Assembly (NCBI RefSeq): GCF_000184705.1
Contig: NC_014831.1
Location: 1,240,001-1,304,000, forward strand
Direction: 5' to 3'
DNA: 64,000 nt
From: Thermaerobacter marianensis DSM 12885
Lineage (GTDB): Bacteria > Bacillota > Sulfobacillia > Thermaerobacterales > Thermaerobacteraceae
Positions within the stretch are counted from its first letter, which is position 1; every line of letters begins with the position of its first letter. Positions 43,892 through 52,163 of this stretch are shown here, piece by piece. The notes beneath the pieces are model-generated. The model searched no databases. It worked only from the letters and a program-made list of their open reading frames with translations, and was not told where the DNA came from. The translations under genes and the position numbers were made by a program.

Positions 43892-45301
43892 ATGAATGCG
43901 GAGATCGTCTGCGTCGGCACGGAACTCTTGCTGGGGGAGACGGTGAACACCCACGCCGCCTTCCTCTTCCAGCGGCTGGCCGCCTACGGAATCGACGTCT
44001 ACCACCACGTCACCGTGGGCGACAATCCCGCCCGCCTGACGGCGGCCCTGGAGCAGGCCGCCGGCCGGGCGGGCATCGTCATCGTGACGGGGGGCCTGGG
44101 TCCCACCGGCGACGATCTCACCCGGGAGGCCATCGCCTCCGTCACCGGGCGGCCGCTGGTGCTGGATGCCGCGGTGCTGGCCGGGATCGAGGCCTACTTC
44201 GCCGCCCGCGGCCGGCCCATGGCGCCGGGCAACCGCAAGCAGGCCCTCTTCCCGGAGGGCAGCCACATCCTGCCCAATCCCCACGGCACGGCACCGGGCT
44301 TCGTGCTGGAGTGGGCGGCGGGCCGGTGGTTCGTCGCCCTGCCGGGGCCGCCGCGGGAGCTGCGGCCCATGGTGGACGGGCCGCTGGTGCCCTTCCTCGA
44401 GCGCTGGTCGGCGGCGGCCGGCGGCGCGCGCCTGGTCCGGCGTGTCCTGCGGGTGGCCGGCCTGGGCGAGAGCGAGGTGGAGCACCGCCTCCAGGACCTC
44501 TTCGCCCGCCAGGGACGGGTGACCCTGGCCACCTACGCCAAGGACGGCGAGGTCCACCTGCGGCTGGCGGTCAAGGTGGTGGCCGCACCGGGGACGGTGC
44601 CCGGCGTCGCCGTGCCGGTGCCCGGCGCGGCCGCCGCGGGCGGGCAGGACGCCGCGGCGGCTCCGAGTGCACCGGCCGCCGCCGCTGGCGGCGCGGCGCC
44701 GCCGGCGCCGGCGGCCGCGCTGCAGGAACTGGATGACGTGGAGGCGGAGGTCCGCCGCCGCCTAGGCCTCTACGTCTACGGGCGCGACGAGGAGACCCTG
44801 GAAGAAGCCGTCGGCCGGCTGCTGCGGCAGCGGGGCGAGACGGTGGCCGTGGCCGAGTCCTGCACCGGCGGCCGGGTGGCCGACCGGCTGACCAACGTGC
44901 CCGGCAGCTCGGCCTACGTTATGGCGGCCGTGGTGGCCTACGCGAACCAGGCCAAGGTCCAGGTCCTGGGCGTCAGCCCCCACGACCTCACCGCCCACGG
45001 GGCCGTCAGCGAGCCGGTGGCGCGGGCCATGGCCGCCGGCGTGCGCCGGTTCTTCGGCACCGATTGGGGCGTGGCGACGACGGGCATCGCCGGCCCGGGC
45101 GGCGGGACGCCGGAAAAACCCGTGGGCACGGTCTACGTGGCCGTCGACGGCCCGGGCGGAACGCGGGTGGAACGCCACCGGTGGCTGGGGGACCGCCACG
45201 CCGTCAAGACCCGCTCGGCCCAGGCGGCACTGCTGCTGCTCTACCGGGCGCTGGTGGAAACCGGCACGCCGCAGGCCGGCGCGGGCATGGTACGGGCATG
45301 A
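43892..45301 (+). CDS. cinA: CinA-like protein, fused MoCF-like and nicotinamide-nucleotide amidase domains
   Basis: 469 residues. The N-terminal molybdopterin-binding-like domain: EIVCVGTELLLGETVNTHAAFL, VTGGLGPTGDDLTREAIA, PGNRKQALFPEGS, PGFVLEWAAGRWFVALPGPPRELRPM (COG1058). The C-terminal amidase domain: GETVAVAESCTGGRVADRLTNVPGSSAYVMAAVVAYANQAKVQVLGV and ATTGIAGPGGGTPEKPVGTVYVAV, with the conserved Ser in AESCTGG. Such proteins recycle NMN to nicotinate mononucleotide; in naturally competent Gram-positives cinA is a recA neighbour, as here. A 50-residue Ala/Gly/Pro insert separates the domains (about bases 44590-44740). Confidence 0.94.
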   Translation: MNAEIVCVGTELLLGETVNTHAAFLFQRLAAYGIDVYHHVTVGDNPARLTAALEQAAGRAGIVIVTGGLGPTGDDLTREAIASVTGRPLVLDAAVLAGIEAYFAARGRPMAPGNRKQALFPEGSHILPNPHGTAPGFVLEWAAGRWFVALPGPPRELRPMVDGPLVPFLERWSAAAGGARLVRRVLRVAGLGESEVEHRLQDLFARQGRVTLATYAKDGEVHLRLAVKVVAAPGTVPGVAVPVPGAAAAGGQDAAAAPSAPAAAAGGAAPPAPAAALQELDDVEAEVRRRLGLYVYGRDEETLEEAVGRLLRQRGETVAVAESCTGGRVADRLTNVPGSSAYVMAAVVAYANQAKVQVLGVSPHDLTAHGAVSEPVARAMAAGVRRFFGTDWGVATTGIAGPGGGTPEKPVGTVYVAVDGPGGTRVERHRWLGDRHAVKTRSAQAALLLLYRALVETGTPQAGAGMVRA

Positions 45302-45346
45302 CCGGGTGCGGGTCGATGCGAAAGCCCGCGGGGCATGGATGGCGGA

Positions 45347-45374
45347 GCGTCCCCGGCCGGAGGGCCGGGGACGC
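45347..45374 (+). terminator. Strong hairpin after cinA
   Basis: Twelve-bp perfect stem GCGTCCCCGGCC / GGCCGGGGACGC with a GGAG tetraloop, 45 bases after the cinA stop. No U-run follows. The rest of the 45302-45638 gap contains no convincing gene; GGGAAGGAGGGAGG at the right edge is the next ribosome binding site. Confidence 0.55.
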
Positions 45375-45638
45375 CTGTTCCGGGGGCCGGTGCGCGGCGG
45401 CGGCGCGTCAGCGTCTTTTGTCATGTCGTCATCGAACGGGCTGGTAACGGGCCGGTGCATGCGGCAGGCACCGGCGCCGGCACCCGGTGCCTGGCTGGAG
45501 GGACCAGGGCCGCCACGGGGTGCCACATCGCCGCCCGGGCAACCGTAACGTTGGGACGGCAGGCTGCGCTGCGGGGCGGCGCCGGAGCGGGCAGGCCCGT
45601 GCCGGCCCGCAGCCGGGCGGCGGGAAGGAGGGAGGCCC

Positions 45639-47117
45639 TTGCCCACGGGACGGGTTCGCCCGTGGCAGCGGCGGCTGGCGCTGGTGCTGGCGGCGGTGGC
45701 GGCGGCCTACCTGGCCATGGTGGCCGGTTCGTCCGCGCGGGTGACACTGGGGCCCTTCGAGCTGGCCCTGGCCGTCCGCCCGGCCTGGCGGGGCCTGACG
45801 GAAGTGGCGGTTCCGCCCCTCGGGCGGGTGCGGGCCGGCACCCACGTGGCGCCCCTGGCCCTGCAAGTGCGGCTCGACACCGTGGACGTGCAGGCGCTGT
45901 CGCGGCTTCTCCAGCGGCGGGGGGCACACGGCCTGGTGGCGGGACTGCAAGATCAGGTGGACGGGGTCGCCCGCCGCTACGCCCTGCGCCTCGTCCTCCT
46001 GGCGGCGGCCGGCGGGGCGCTGGCCGGCCTGGCCCTGGGGCGGCGGCGGTGGCGGCGGGTGGTGGCGGCGTCGGCCCTGGGGATGCTGGCCGGTGCCGGC
46101 CTGGTGGTGGCGACGGAGCAGACCTACGATCCCGGCGCCTTCCGCCACGCCGAATACAGCGGGGCCATCACCGCCGCGCCGTGGCTGCTGGACGTCTTCA
46201 CCACCACGCCGGCCAAGGTGGAGGCCTTCAGCCGGCAGATGGAGGTGCTGGTGGGCCGGCTCAACGACCTCTACCGCGGCATCGAGGTCCGGCAGGCGGT
46301 GGTGCCCCAGGACGAGAGCCTGCGGCTTCTGGTCGTCGCCGACCTGCACAACAACCCCGCCGGCGTGCGGCTGGTGCGGGAGATGGCCGCCGCCTTCCGC
46401 CCCGACCTGGTGCTGGACGCGGGCGACGTGGTCGACTGGGGTACGGCGCCCGAGGCCCGGCTGGTGGCGGAGCTGGCCGAACTCGACGTGCCGTACTACC
46501 TGGCCCCCGGCAATCACGACTCGCCGGCCTCCCTGGCCGCCCTGCAAGCCCAGACGGGGGTCCAGGTGCTGGGCGACGGCCTGGTCACCCTGCCCGGCGG
46601 CCTGATGGTCGCCGCCAGCCGCGATCCCGCCAGTTACCGGGTCTCCCCGGCCATGGGCCGGCCGGAGGAGATCCAGGCCCAGGTGGAGGCGCTGGACAGC
46701 CTGCTGGCCGCCGCACCCCGGCGGCCCGACGTGCTGGTGGTGCACAACCCTACCGTCGCGGGGCGCTTCCGCGGCCGGGTGCCGGCGGTGATCAGCGGCC
46801 ACACCCACGTCCAGCGGGTGGACGATGCGCCTCAGGGCCTGTTCCTCAACCCGGGCTCCACCGGCGCCGCCGGGCTGCGCGGGCTGACGGCGCCCCGGGA
46901 GATCCCCTACGGCCTGCTGCTGCTCACGCTGGTGCCGGCACCCGGGGAAGCGGCCGGCTGGATGCCCGCCACCGTCGACGCGGTGGAAGTCTTCCGGCTG
47001 GCGTCCACGGGCTTCACCCTCCAGCGTTACGTCGTGGATGGGCACCCCGACGGGCCCGTCTCCTTCCGCCAGCGCCCGCCCATGCCCGTGGAAGAGCTTC
47101 CTGCCGGTCCCCGGTGA
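45639..47117 (+). CDS. Membrane-bound calcineurin-like metallophosphoesterase
   Basis: 492 residues, TTG start behind GGAAGGAGGGAGG. Three hydrophobic spans: LALVLAAVAAAYLAMVAG near the start, LRLVLLAAAGGALAGLAL and VVAASALGMLAGAGLVVA near residues 115-160. The C-terminal two-metal phosphoesterase domain shows LLVVADLHNNP (DxH), LVLDAGDVVDWG (GDxxD), YYLAPGNHDS (GNHD), VLVVHNP and VISGHTHVQRVDD (GHTH), so all metal ligands are present. The substrate is unknown (phospholipid, nucleotide or wall phosphate are possible). It stands between cinA and thpR-recA with its own gaps, so probably has its own promoter. Confidence 0.87.
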   Translation: MPTGRVRPWQRRLALVLAAVAAAYLAMVAGSSARVTLGPFELALAVRPAWRGLTEVAVPPLGRVRAGTHVAPLALQVRLDTVDVQALSRLLQRRGAHGLVAGLQDQVDGVARRYALRLVLLAAAGGALAGLALGRRRWRRVVAASALGMLAGAGLVVATEQTYDPGAFRHAEYSGAITAAPWLLDVFTTTPAKVEAFSRQMEVLVGRLNDLYRGIEVRQAVVPQDESLRLLVVADLHNNPAGVRLVREMAAAFRPDLVLDAGDVVDWGTAPEARLVAELAELDVPYYLAPGNHDSPASLAALQAQTGVQVLGDGLVTLPGGLMVAASRDPASYRVSPAMGRPEEIQAQVEALDSLLAAAPRRPDVLVVHNPTVAGRFRGRVPAVISGHTHVQRVDDAPQGLFLNPGSTGAAGLRGLTAPREIPYGLLLLTLVPAPGEAAGWMPATVDAVEVFRLASTGFTLQRYVVDGHPDGPVSFRQRPPMPVEELPAGPR

Positions 47118-47236
47118 CGGCGGCCGCCAAACCGCGCCGCCGGGCAGCCGGCAGCGGGGCCGCTATTGCGGCTGGCCAGGGACCGGGGCCTGCCGGCGGG
47201 CGGGTCGGCGCGCCGCAGGATTCGCCGGGACCATGT

Positions 47237-47257
47237 CAAACTATTGTTCGGTATGAT
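47237..47257 (+). promoter_or_regulatory. LexA/DinR-like box next to a -10 element, upstream of thpR-recA
   Basis: CAAACTATTGTTCG (47237-47250) matches the Gram-positive LexA consensus CGAAC-N4-GTTCG at nine of ten defined positions. One base later comes TATGAT (47252-47257), a good -10. The box would occupy the promoter spacer, the classic place for SOS repression. No -35 consensus is visible. Confidence 0.6.
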
Positions 47258-47285
47258 CCGGGTGTCGGACCGTGGGACAGCGAGC

Positions 47286-48098
47286 ATGACCAGGATCACC
47301 GGGCCCGGCGTAGCCGTTCCCGGCGGGACCAACGCGGCGCCGCATGGCAGCGGGTGGCGGAGCGGCCTGCGCGGCGGCGCCGGAGGCCTTCCCCTGGAAG
47401 CTGCGGCGAGGCCGGCGGGCCAGGGGGACGGCCGCCGCGCCGGGCGCCAGGAGGCGGGGGCTGGCCCCGCGGGGAGCCGGCCGCAGGGGAACGCGCCCGC
47501 CACGGCGGGAGGCGACGGCGAACGCTGGCGCCTCTTCATCGCCGTACCCGTGACGGGCCCGGCGGCGGGGACCTTGCAGGCCTGGATGGCCGCGGGCCGG
47601 CGGCAGCGCCCCGGCCTCAAGTGGGTCGAACCCCATCACCTCCACGTCACCTTGCGCTTTCTCGGCGAGCGGCCGGCGGCGGAGGTCCCCGCCCTGGTGG
47701 CGGCGGGAGCCCGGGTGGCCGGGGCCGCGGCACCGGTGGAGGCCGAGATCCGCGGTGTGGGCGGCTTCCCCGACATCGGCCGCGCCCGCACCGTGTGGGC
47801 GGGCGTGGCGGCGGGTGCGGCGGAGCTGGCCGGCATGGCCGCGGGGCTGGAGCGCGAGCTGCTGGCCGTGGCGCCGGACCTGGATCCCGTGACCCAGCCC
47901 TTCCGCGCCCACGTCACCCTGGCGCGGGTGCGGGGCGGCTGGATCGACCTGACGGCCTGGCCCCATGCCGCCGGGGCGCGGGACCGGGTGTGGGGGCGGC
48001 TGGTGGTGCGGGAGATGGTGCTCTTCCGCAGCCAGTTGCGGCCGGGCGGTCCGGTGTACACGCCGCTGCACCGCTGGGGCCTGGGATCCCGGGATTGA
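47286..48098 (+). CDS. thpR: RNA 2',3'-cyclic phosphodiesterase
   Basis: 2H phosphoesterase (ThpR/LigT) hydrolysing RNA 2',3'-cyclic phosphates. Two HxTx motifs are clear: HVTLRFLGE and HVTLARVRGG. ERWRLFIAVPVTGPAAGTLQAWMAA opens the catalytic domain and EMVLFRSQLRPGGPVYTPLHRWGL closes it. About 270 residues from ATG 47286, but the first 75 are low-complexity and the binding site is weak, so the start is unsure; later starts would give the usual 180-190 residues. It lies between a LexA-like promoter and recA, with only 135 bases to recA and no terminator seen between them. Confidence 0.88.
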   Translation: MTRITGPGVAVPGGTNAAPHGSGWRSGLRGGAGGLPLEAAARPAGQGDGRRAGRQEAGAGPAGSRPQGNAPATAGGDGERWRLFIAVPVTGPAAGTLQAWMAAGRRQRPGLKWVEPHHLHVTLRFLGERPAAEVPALVAAGARVAGAAAPVEAEIRGVGGFPDIGRARTVWAGVAAGAAELAGMAAGLERELLAVAPDLDPVTQPFRAHVTLARVRGGWIDLTAWPHAAGARDRVWGRLVVREMVLFRSQLRPGGPVYTPLHRWGLGSRD

Positions 48099-48233
48099 CG
48101 GGAAGACCTGTCCGCGGTAAGGTGGGTTCTGGAAGTTTCAACCAGTTCGTGGCGGCCGGCGCTGTCGCGCCGGAACGGGGAAACCGGGGGCGCGCCCGCG
48201 GGCAGGGCGCGACCGGGCACGGAGGCGAAGCCC

Positions 48234-49256
48234 ATGATCGAGCGGGAACGGGCGCTGGAGATCGCCCTGAGCCAGATCGAGAAGCAGTTCGGCAAGGGTT
48301 CCATCATGCGCATGGGGGAGGCGTCCTCGCGGCTCAACGTCGAGGTGATCCCCACGGGATCCCTGGCGTTGGACATCGCCCTGGGGGTGGGCGGCATGCC
48401 CCGGGGCCGGATCATCGAGATCTTCGGCCCTGAGGCATCGGGTAAGACCACCGTCGCCCTCCACGTGGCGGCGTCGGCCCAGCGGGCAGGCGGCGTCGCC
48501 GCCTTCATCGACGCGGAACACGCCCTGGACCCGGTCTACGCGGAAAACCTGGGGGTGGACATCAACAACCTGCTGATCTCCCAGCCGGACACCGGCGAGC
48601 AGGCCCTGGAGATCGCCGAAGCCCTGGTGCGCAGCGGGGCCGTCGACGTCATCGTCATCGACTCCGTGGCCGCCCTGGTGCCCCGGGCCGAGATCGAAGG
48701 GGAGATGGGCGACGCCCACGTCGGCCTGCAGGCGCGGCTGATGTCCCAGGCCCTGCGCAAGCTGACGGGCGCCATCGCCAAGTCCCGCACCTGCCTGATC
48801 TTCATCAACCAGATCCGCGAAAAGGTCGGGGTGATGTTCGGCAATCCGGAGGTGACCCCCGGCGGCCGGGCCTTGAAGTTCTATGCCTCGGTGCGGCTTG
48901 ACGTCCGGCGCGTCGAGACGCTGAAGCAGGGCGGCGAGATGATCGGCATCCGCGCCCGCGCCAAGGTGGTCAAGAACAAGGTGGCGCCGCCCTTCCGCCA
49001 GGCGGAGTTCGACCTGATCTACGGCAAGGGCATCTCCCGGGAGGGCGACCTGCTGGATATCGCCACCCAGCACGGCATCATCGAGAAGTCCGGCGCCTGG
49101 TACTCCTACGGGGACACGCGCATCGGCCAGGGCCGGGAGAACGCCCGGGAGTATCTGGTTCAGCACCCCGAGGTGGCGGACGCCATCGAGCAGCGGGTCC
49201 GCGAGCTGTTGAGCCTCGGCGGCATCCGGGCGGCGACGGCCAGCGAAGAGGAGTAG
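48234..49256 (+). CDS. recA: Recombinase A
   Basis: DNA strand-exchange ATPase and co-protease for LexA cleavage; central to recombination and the SOS response. 340 residues, typical length. Walker A GPEASGKT (residues 65-72), Walker [13 protein letters not shown], loop L1 [25 protein letters not shown], loop L2 [21 protein letters not shown], and the C-terminal domain. GGAGGCGAAG lies upstream of ATG 48234. The recX gene follows after nine bases. Control may come from the LexA-like site upstream of thpR. Confidence 0.98.
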   Translation: MIERERALEIALSQIEKQFGKGSIMRMGEASSRLNVEVIPTGSLALDIALGVGGMPRGRIIEIFGPEASGKTTVALHVAASAQRAGGVAAFIDAEHALDPVYAENLGVDINNLLISQPDTGEQALEIAEALVRSGAVDVIVIDSVAALVPRAEIEGEMGDAHVGLQARLMSQALRKLTGAIAKSRTCLIFINQIREKVGVMFGNPEVTPGGRALKFYASVRLDVRRVETLKQGGEMIGIRARAKVVKNKVAPPFRQAEFDLIYGKGISREGDLLDIATQHGIIEKSGAWYSYGDTRIGQGRENAREYLVQHPEVADAIEQRVRELLSLGGIRAATASEEE

Positions 49257-49265
49257 GCCCCTTCC

Positions 49266-50060
49266 ATGACGCCGGTGGACGCGGGGGACGAACCGTCCGG
49301 GCGCGACGGCCCGGCGGGCATGGCGGGCGCCGGAGGCGGGCCCGAGGGGGAACCGGTGGCCGCTGACGGGACCGGCGGGACGCCCGGTGGTGAAGAAGCC
49401 GTGGCTCGCGCCGTGCTGGACCAGGTGGTCCGCTGGCTGGCCGCACGGGCGCGGACGGAGCGGGAGATCCGCGACCGGTTGGGTCGCCGGCAGGTGCCGG
49501 AGGCGGTGGTGGAGCGGGTCCTGGAGCGGCTGCGCCGCTGGGGATACGTGGACGACCGGCGGCTGGCCGGGGACATGGCAGAGGGTGCGCGGGCTCGTGG
49601 GATCGGACCCCGCCGGCTGCGGGCGGACCTGGCCCGGCGGGGTGTGCCGGATGCCCTTGCCGACGAGGCGGTGCGGGCCGCATGGCCGCCCGGTTCCCAG
49701 TGGGACGCGGCGTGGGAGCTGGCCCGCCGGCGGTGGGCGCGCCTGATGGCGGCGCAGGCCGGAAGCGTTGTGCCGCAGGGGGACGAAGGGAAGGACGGGG
49801 TGGAGGCCGCGGAAGGCGGGGAAGGCGGGCAGGCCGGATCCGGAGCCGGCGGCGGGGCCGAGGGGGGTGGGCCGGAGGAGTCCGACGGGTGCGGCGGGCT
49901 GGCGAGGCATCGGGCTCCGGGCCGGTTCGCGGGGGATGCCGGCGGGCGGCGCCGGGCGGCGGGGCGGCTTTACCGGTATTTGTTAGGCCGGGGGTTCAGC
50001 CCCGACGTCGTCCGGGACGTGGTCCGGCGGTTGGCGGGGGACGAAATCGTGGAAGACTAG
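49266..50060 (+). CDS. recX: RecA regulator RecX
   Basis: Small helical protein that binds and modulates RecA filaments. 264 residues; three-helix repeats are visible in VLDQVVRWLAARARTEREIRDRLGRRQVPEAVVERVLERLRRWGYVDDRRLAGDMAEGARARGIGPRRLRADLARRGV and in the last block LYRYLLGRGFSPDVVRDVVRRLAGDE. The repeats are interrupted by a 60-residue Gly/Glu-rich insertion and preceded by about 45 low-complexity residues, so it is longer than usual. ATG 49266 lies nine bases after recA with GAAGAGGAG overlapping the recA end. Cotranscription with recA is near certain. Confidence 0.9.
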   Translation: MTPVDAGDEPSGRDGPAGMAGAGGGPEGEPVAADGTGGTPGGEEAVARAVLDQVVRWLAARARTEREIRDRLGRRQVPEAVVERVLERLRRWGYVDDRRLAGDMAEGARARGIGPRRLRADLARRGVPDALADEAVRAAWPPGSQWDAAWELARRRWARLMAAQAGSVVPQGDEGKDGVEAAEGGEGGQAGSGAGGGAEGGGPEESDGCGGLARHRAPGRFAGDAGGRRRAAGRLYRYLLGRGFSPDVVRDVVRRLAGDEIVED

Positions 50061-50217
50061 CCAGGGGCATGCGGAAGGGGCGATGGCCAGGGCGCCGGTG
50101 GGCACCCGCCGCGGGCCACCGTCCTGTGCCGGCCGTTGCCCCAGCACGACCGGCACGGGCCCTGGCGGCGTCCTGGTCAGCAGCCCCGTGCGATGACCCG
50201 GCGGCCCGTGGGTTCCC
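50061..50217 (+). other. Gap between recX and the rny promoter
   Basis: GC-rich sequence without a convincing gene or U-tract terminator. It ends at a perfect TTGACA. Short open frames on both strands look like composition artefacts. Confidence 0.5.
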
Positions 50218-50247
50218 TTGACATGGCTTTCTTGCAACCTCTAGAAT
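50218..50247 (+). promoter_or_regulatory. SigA-type promoter of rny
   Basis: TTGACA (50218-50223), 18-base spacer, TAGAAT (50242-50247). A perfect -35 with five of six -10 bases: the best consensus promoter in the window. The predicted start near 50254 gives a leader of about 240 nt before the rny ATG. Confidence 0.8.
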
Positions 50248-50258
50248 GAAATAACGGG

Positions 50259-50315
50259 ATGACTCGAAAACGCGACCACGATTACGCCTTTTGGCGAAAA
50301 AACAGCGACAAATGA
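50259..50315 (+). CDS. Possible 18-residue leader peptide in the rny leader
   Basis: ATG-to-TGA frame encoding MTRKRDHDYAFWRKNSDK, starting about five bases after the predicted transcript start. Rich in charged and aromatic residues, no stable fold expected. There is no Shine-Dalgarno, so translation would have to be leaderless. Its codons fall in the AT-rich island where random short frames are likelier; it is reported because of its position ahead of an internal terminator. Confidence 0.25.
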   Translation: MTRKRDHDYAFWRKNSDK

Positions 50316-50364
50316 TGAAAACACGACGAATTCCGGGTATGACGATGAATGGATTGCTGGTCCC

Positions 50365-50443
50365 CGTCCCGGTCCCGGGAAGGTCCGGGACGAGCGTAAG
50401 AGTGGTCAGCGCGCCGAGCCGGGTCCCCGAACTCGGCTTTTTT
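50365..50443 (+). terminator. Intrinsic terminator and competing stems inside the rny leader
   Basis: GCCGAG (50413-50418) pairs with CTCGGC (50432-50437), followed by TTTTTT: a terminator about 50 bases before rny. Just upstream two overlapping stems share one 3' arm: CGTCCCGG (50365-50372) or GTCCCGG (50372-50378) can pair with CCGGGAC(G) at 50385-50392. Such layouts are typical of attenuators or of a short terminated RNA. Confidence 0.6.
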
Positions 50444-50492
50444 GTTAAGGGGCCCGCGGGACCGCTGGGCGTGGGCCGAGGGAGTGAAAGGG

Positions 50493-52037
50493 ATGGTTTC
50501 GACAGTCGTCGTGGTCCTCATCGTCCTCGTTACCATCGTGATCGCCGGGGCGGCGGGCTATGTGATCCGAAAGCTGGTGGCCGAGAGCCGGATTGGCTCC
50601 GCCGAATCCCTGGCCCGGCAGCTCATCGAGGAAGGGCGGAAGGAAGGGGAGGCGCGCAAGCGCGAGGCGCTGCTCGAGGCGAAGGAAGAGGTGCACCGGC
50701 TGCGCACCGAATTCGAGCGGGAGAGCCGGGAGCGGCGGCAGGAGCTCCAGCAGCTGGAGCGGCGCCTGCTGCAGCGGGAGGAGGCCCTGGAACGGCGGGC
50801 GCGCCAGCTGGACGAGCGCGAGGAGTTGATGCGCGTCCGCGAGCGTGACCTGGACCGGGCGGAGGAGCTGGTCGAGGAACTGCGGCTCCGGCAGATGACG
50901 GAGCTGGAGCGCATCGCCGGCCTCAGCCGGGACGAGGCGCGGGAGCTCCTGATGAACCAGGTCCAGCAGGAGATGCGGCACGACCTGGCGGTGATGATCC
51001 GCCAGATGGAGGAAGAAGCCCGGGCGGAGGCGGACCGGCGGGCGCGGGAGATCATCGCCAATGCCGTGCAGCGGCTGGCGGCCGAGTACGTGCCCGAGCT
51101 CACCGTGTCCGTGGTGGAGCTGCCCGGCGACGAGATGAAGGGGCGCATCATTGGCCGGGAGGGGCGGAACATCCGCCACTTCGAGGCCCTGACCGGCGTC
51201 GACTTGATCATCGACGACACGCCGGAGGCGGTGGTGATCTCCTGCTTCGACCCCATCCGCCGGGAGATCGCCCGCATCACCCTGGAGAAGCTGATCGCCG
51301 ACGGCCGCATCCACCCCGCCAAGATCGAGGAGATGTACGCCAAGGCGGTCCAGGAGATGGAGGAGCGGATCCGCGAGGAGGGCGAGCGGGCCTGCTACGA
51401 GGTGGGGGTCCACAACCTGCACCCCGAGCTGGTCAAGCTGCTGGGCCGGCTGGCCTTCCGGACCAGCTACGGTCAGAACATCCTCCAGCACTCCATCGAG
51501 GTGGCGCACCTCTGCGGCCTGATGGCCTACGAGCTGGGGGCCGACGTCAACGTGGCGCGGCGGGCCGGCCTGCTGCACGACATCGGCAAGGCCCTGGACC
51601 ACGAGATGGAGGGCACCCACCTTACCATTGGCATGGAGCTCTTGCAGAAGTATCATGAATCGGAAGAAGTCATCCATGCCATGTCCTGTCATCACGGGGA
51701 CTTCGAGGCCAAGACCATCGAGGCGGTGATCGTCACCGCAGCCGACGCCCTGTCGGCGGCGCGGCCCGGCGCCCGGCGGGAGACGCTGGAGGCGTACATC
51801 CGCCGGCTGCGCCAGCTGGAGGAGATCGCCTCCAGCTTCCCCGGCGTGGCGAAGGCCTACGCCATCCAGGCGGGCCGCGAGGTGCGGATCATGGTCCACC
51901 CCGACCAGGTGGACGACGCCGAGGCGTACCTGCTGGCGCGGCAGATCGCCAAGCGCATCGAGCAGGAGCTGCAGTACCCGGGCCAGATCAAGGTGACGCT
52001 GATCCGGGAGACGAGGGTGACCGAGTACGCGCGGTAG
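50493..52037 (+). CDS. rny: Ribonuclease Y
   Basis: Membrane-anchored endoribonuclease that starts decay of many mRNAs and is a hub of the RNA degradation complex with RNase J and PNPase. 514 residues (Bacillus 520). N-terminal span [21 protein letters not shown], a long coiled coil (about residues 35-190), a KH domain with [29 protein letters not shown], and an HD domain [16 protein letters not shown]...[16 protein letters not shown] (His362, Asp363). ATG 50493 is preceded by GGAG at good spacing. Its own strong promoter and a terminator-bearing leader lie upstream. Confidence 0.97.
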   Translation: MVSTVVVVLIVLVTIVIAGAAGYVIRKLVAESRIGSAESLARQLIEEGRKEGEARKREALLEAKEEVHRLRTEFERESRERRQELQQLERRLLQREEALERRARQLDEREELMRVRERDLDRAEELVEELRLRQMTELERIAGLSRDEARELLMNQVQQEMRHDLAVMIRQMEEEARAEADRRAREIIANAVQRLAAEYVPELTVSVVELPGDEMKGRIIGREGRNIRHFEALTGVDLIIDDTPEAVVISCFDPIRREIARITLEKLIADGRIHPAKIEEMYAKAVQEMEERIREEGERACYEVGVHNLHPELVKLLGRLAFRTSYGQNILQHSIEVAHLCGLMAYELGADVNVARRAGLLHDIGKALDHEMEGTHLTIGMELLQKYHESEEVIHAMSCHHGDFEAKTIEAVIVTAADALSAARPGARRETLEAYIRRLRQLEEIASSFPGVAKAYAIQAGREVRIMVHPDQVDDAEAYLLARQIAKRIEQELQYPGQIKVTLIRETRVTEYAR

Positions 52038-52104
52038 CAGGAGGCGGCCGGTGGCGCGGCCTGTGGCCGCGGCACCGGCCGAGCAGGCCGGCCGGGCGTG
52101 AGGG

Positions 52105-52141
52105 GCGCCGGAACGGCGGGCGGGGCCCGCCGTTCCGGCGC
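52105..52141 (+). terminator. 17-bp perfect hairpin between rny and ymdB
   Basis: Two 17-base arms (52105-52121 and 52125-52141) pair without mismatch around a GGG loop; the arm starts GCGCCGGAACGG. It is the longest perfect stem I found here. The sequence after it is ATGCGTTTACGG, without a U-run, and the next ribosome binding site follows within 15 bases. Confidence 0.6.
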
Positions 52142-52163
52142 ATGCGTTTACGGCGGAGGGGGC

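Noticed and set aside
50488-50510. tmRNA-like 5' sequence (GGATGGTTTCGACAG) at the start of rny
   Set aside because: It is the rny coding start (Met-Val-Ser-Thr-Val followed by the membrane helix), and the remainder of a tmRNA fold is absent.
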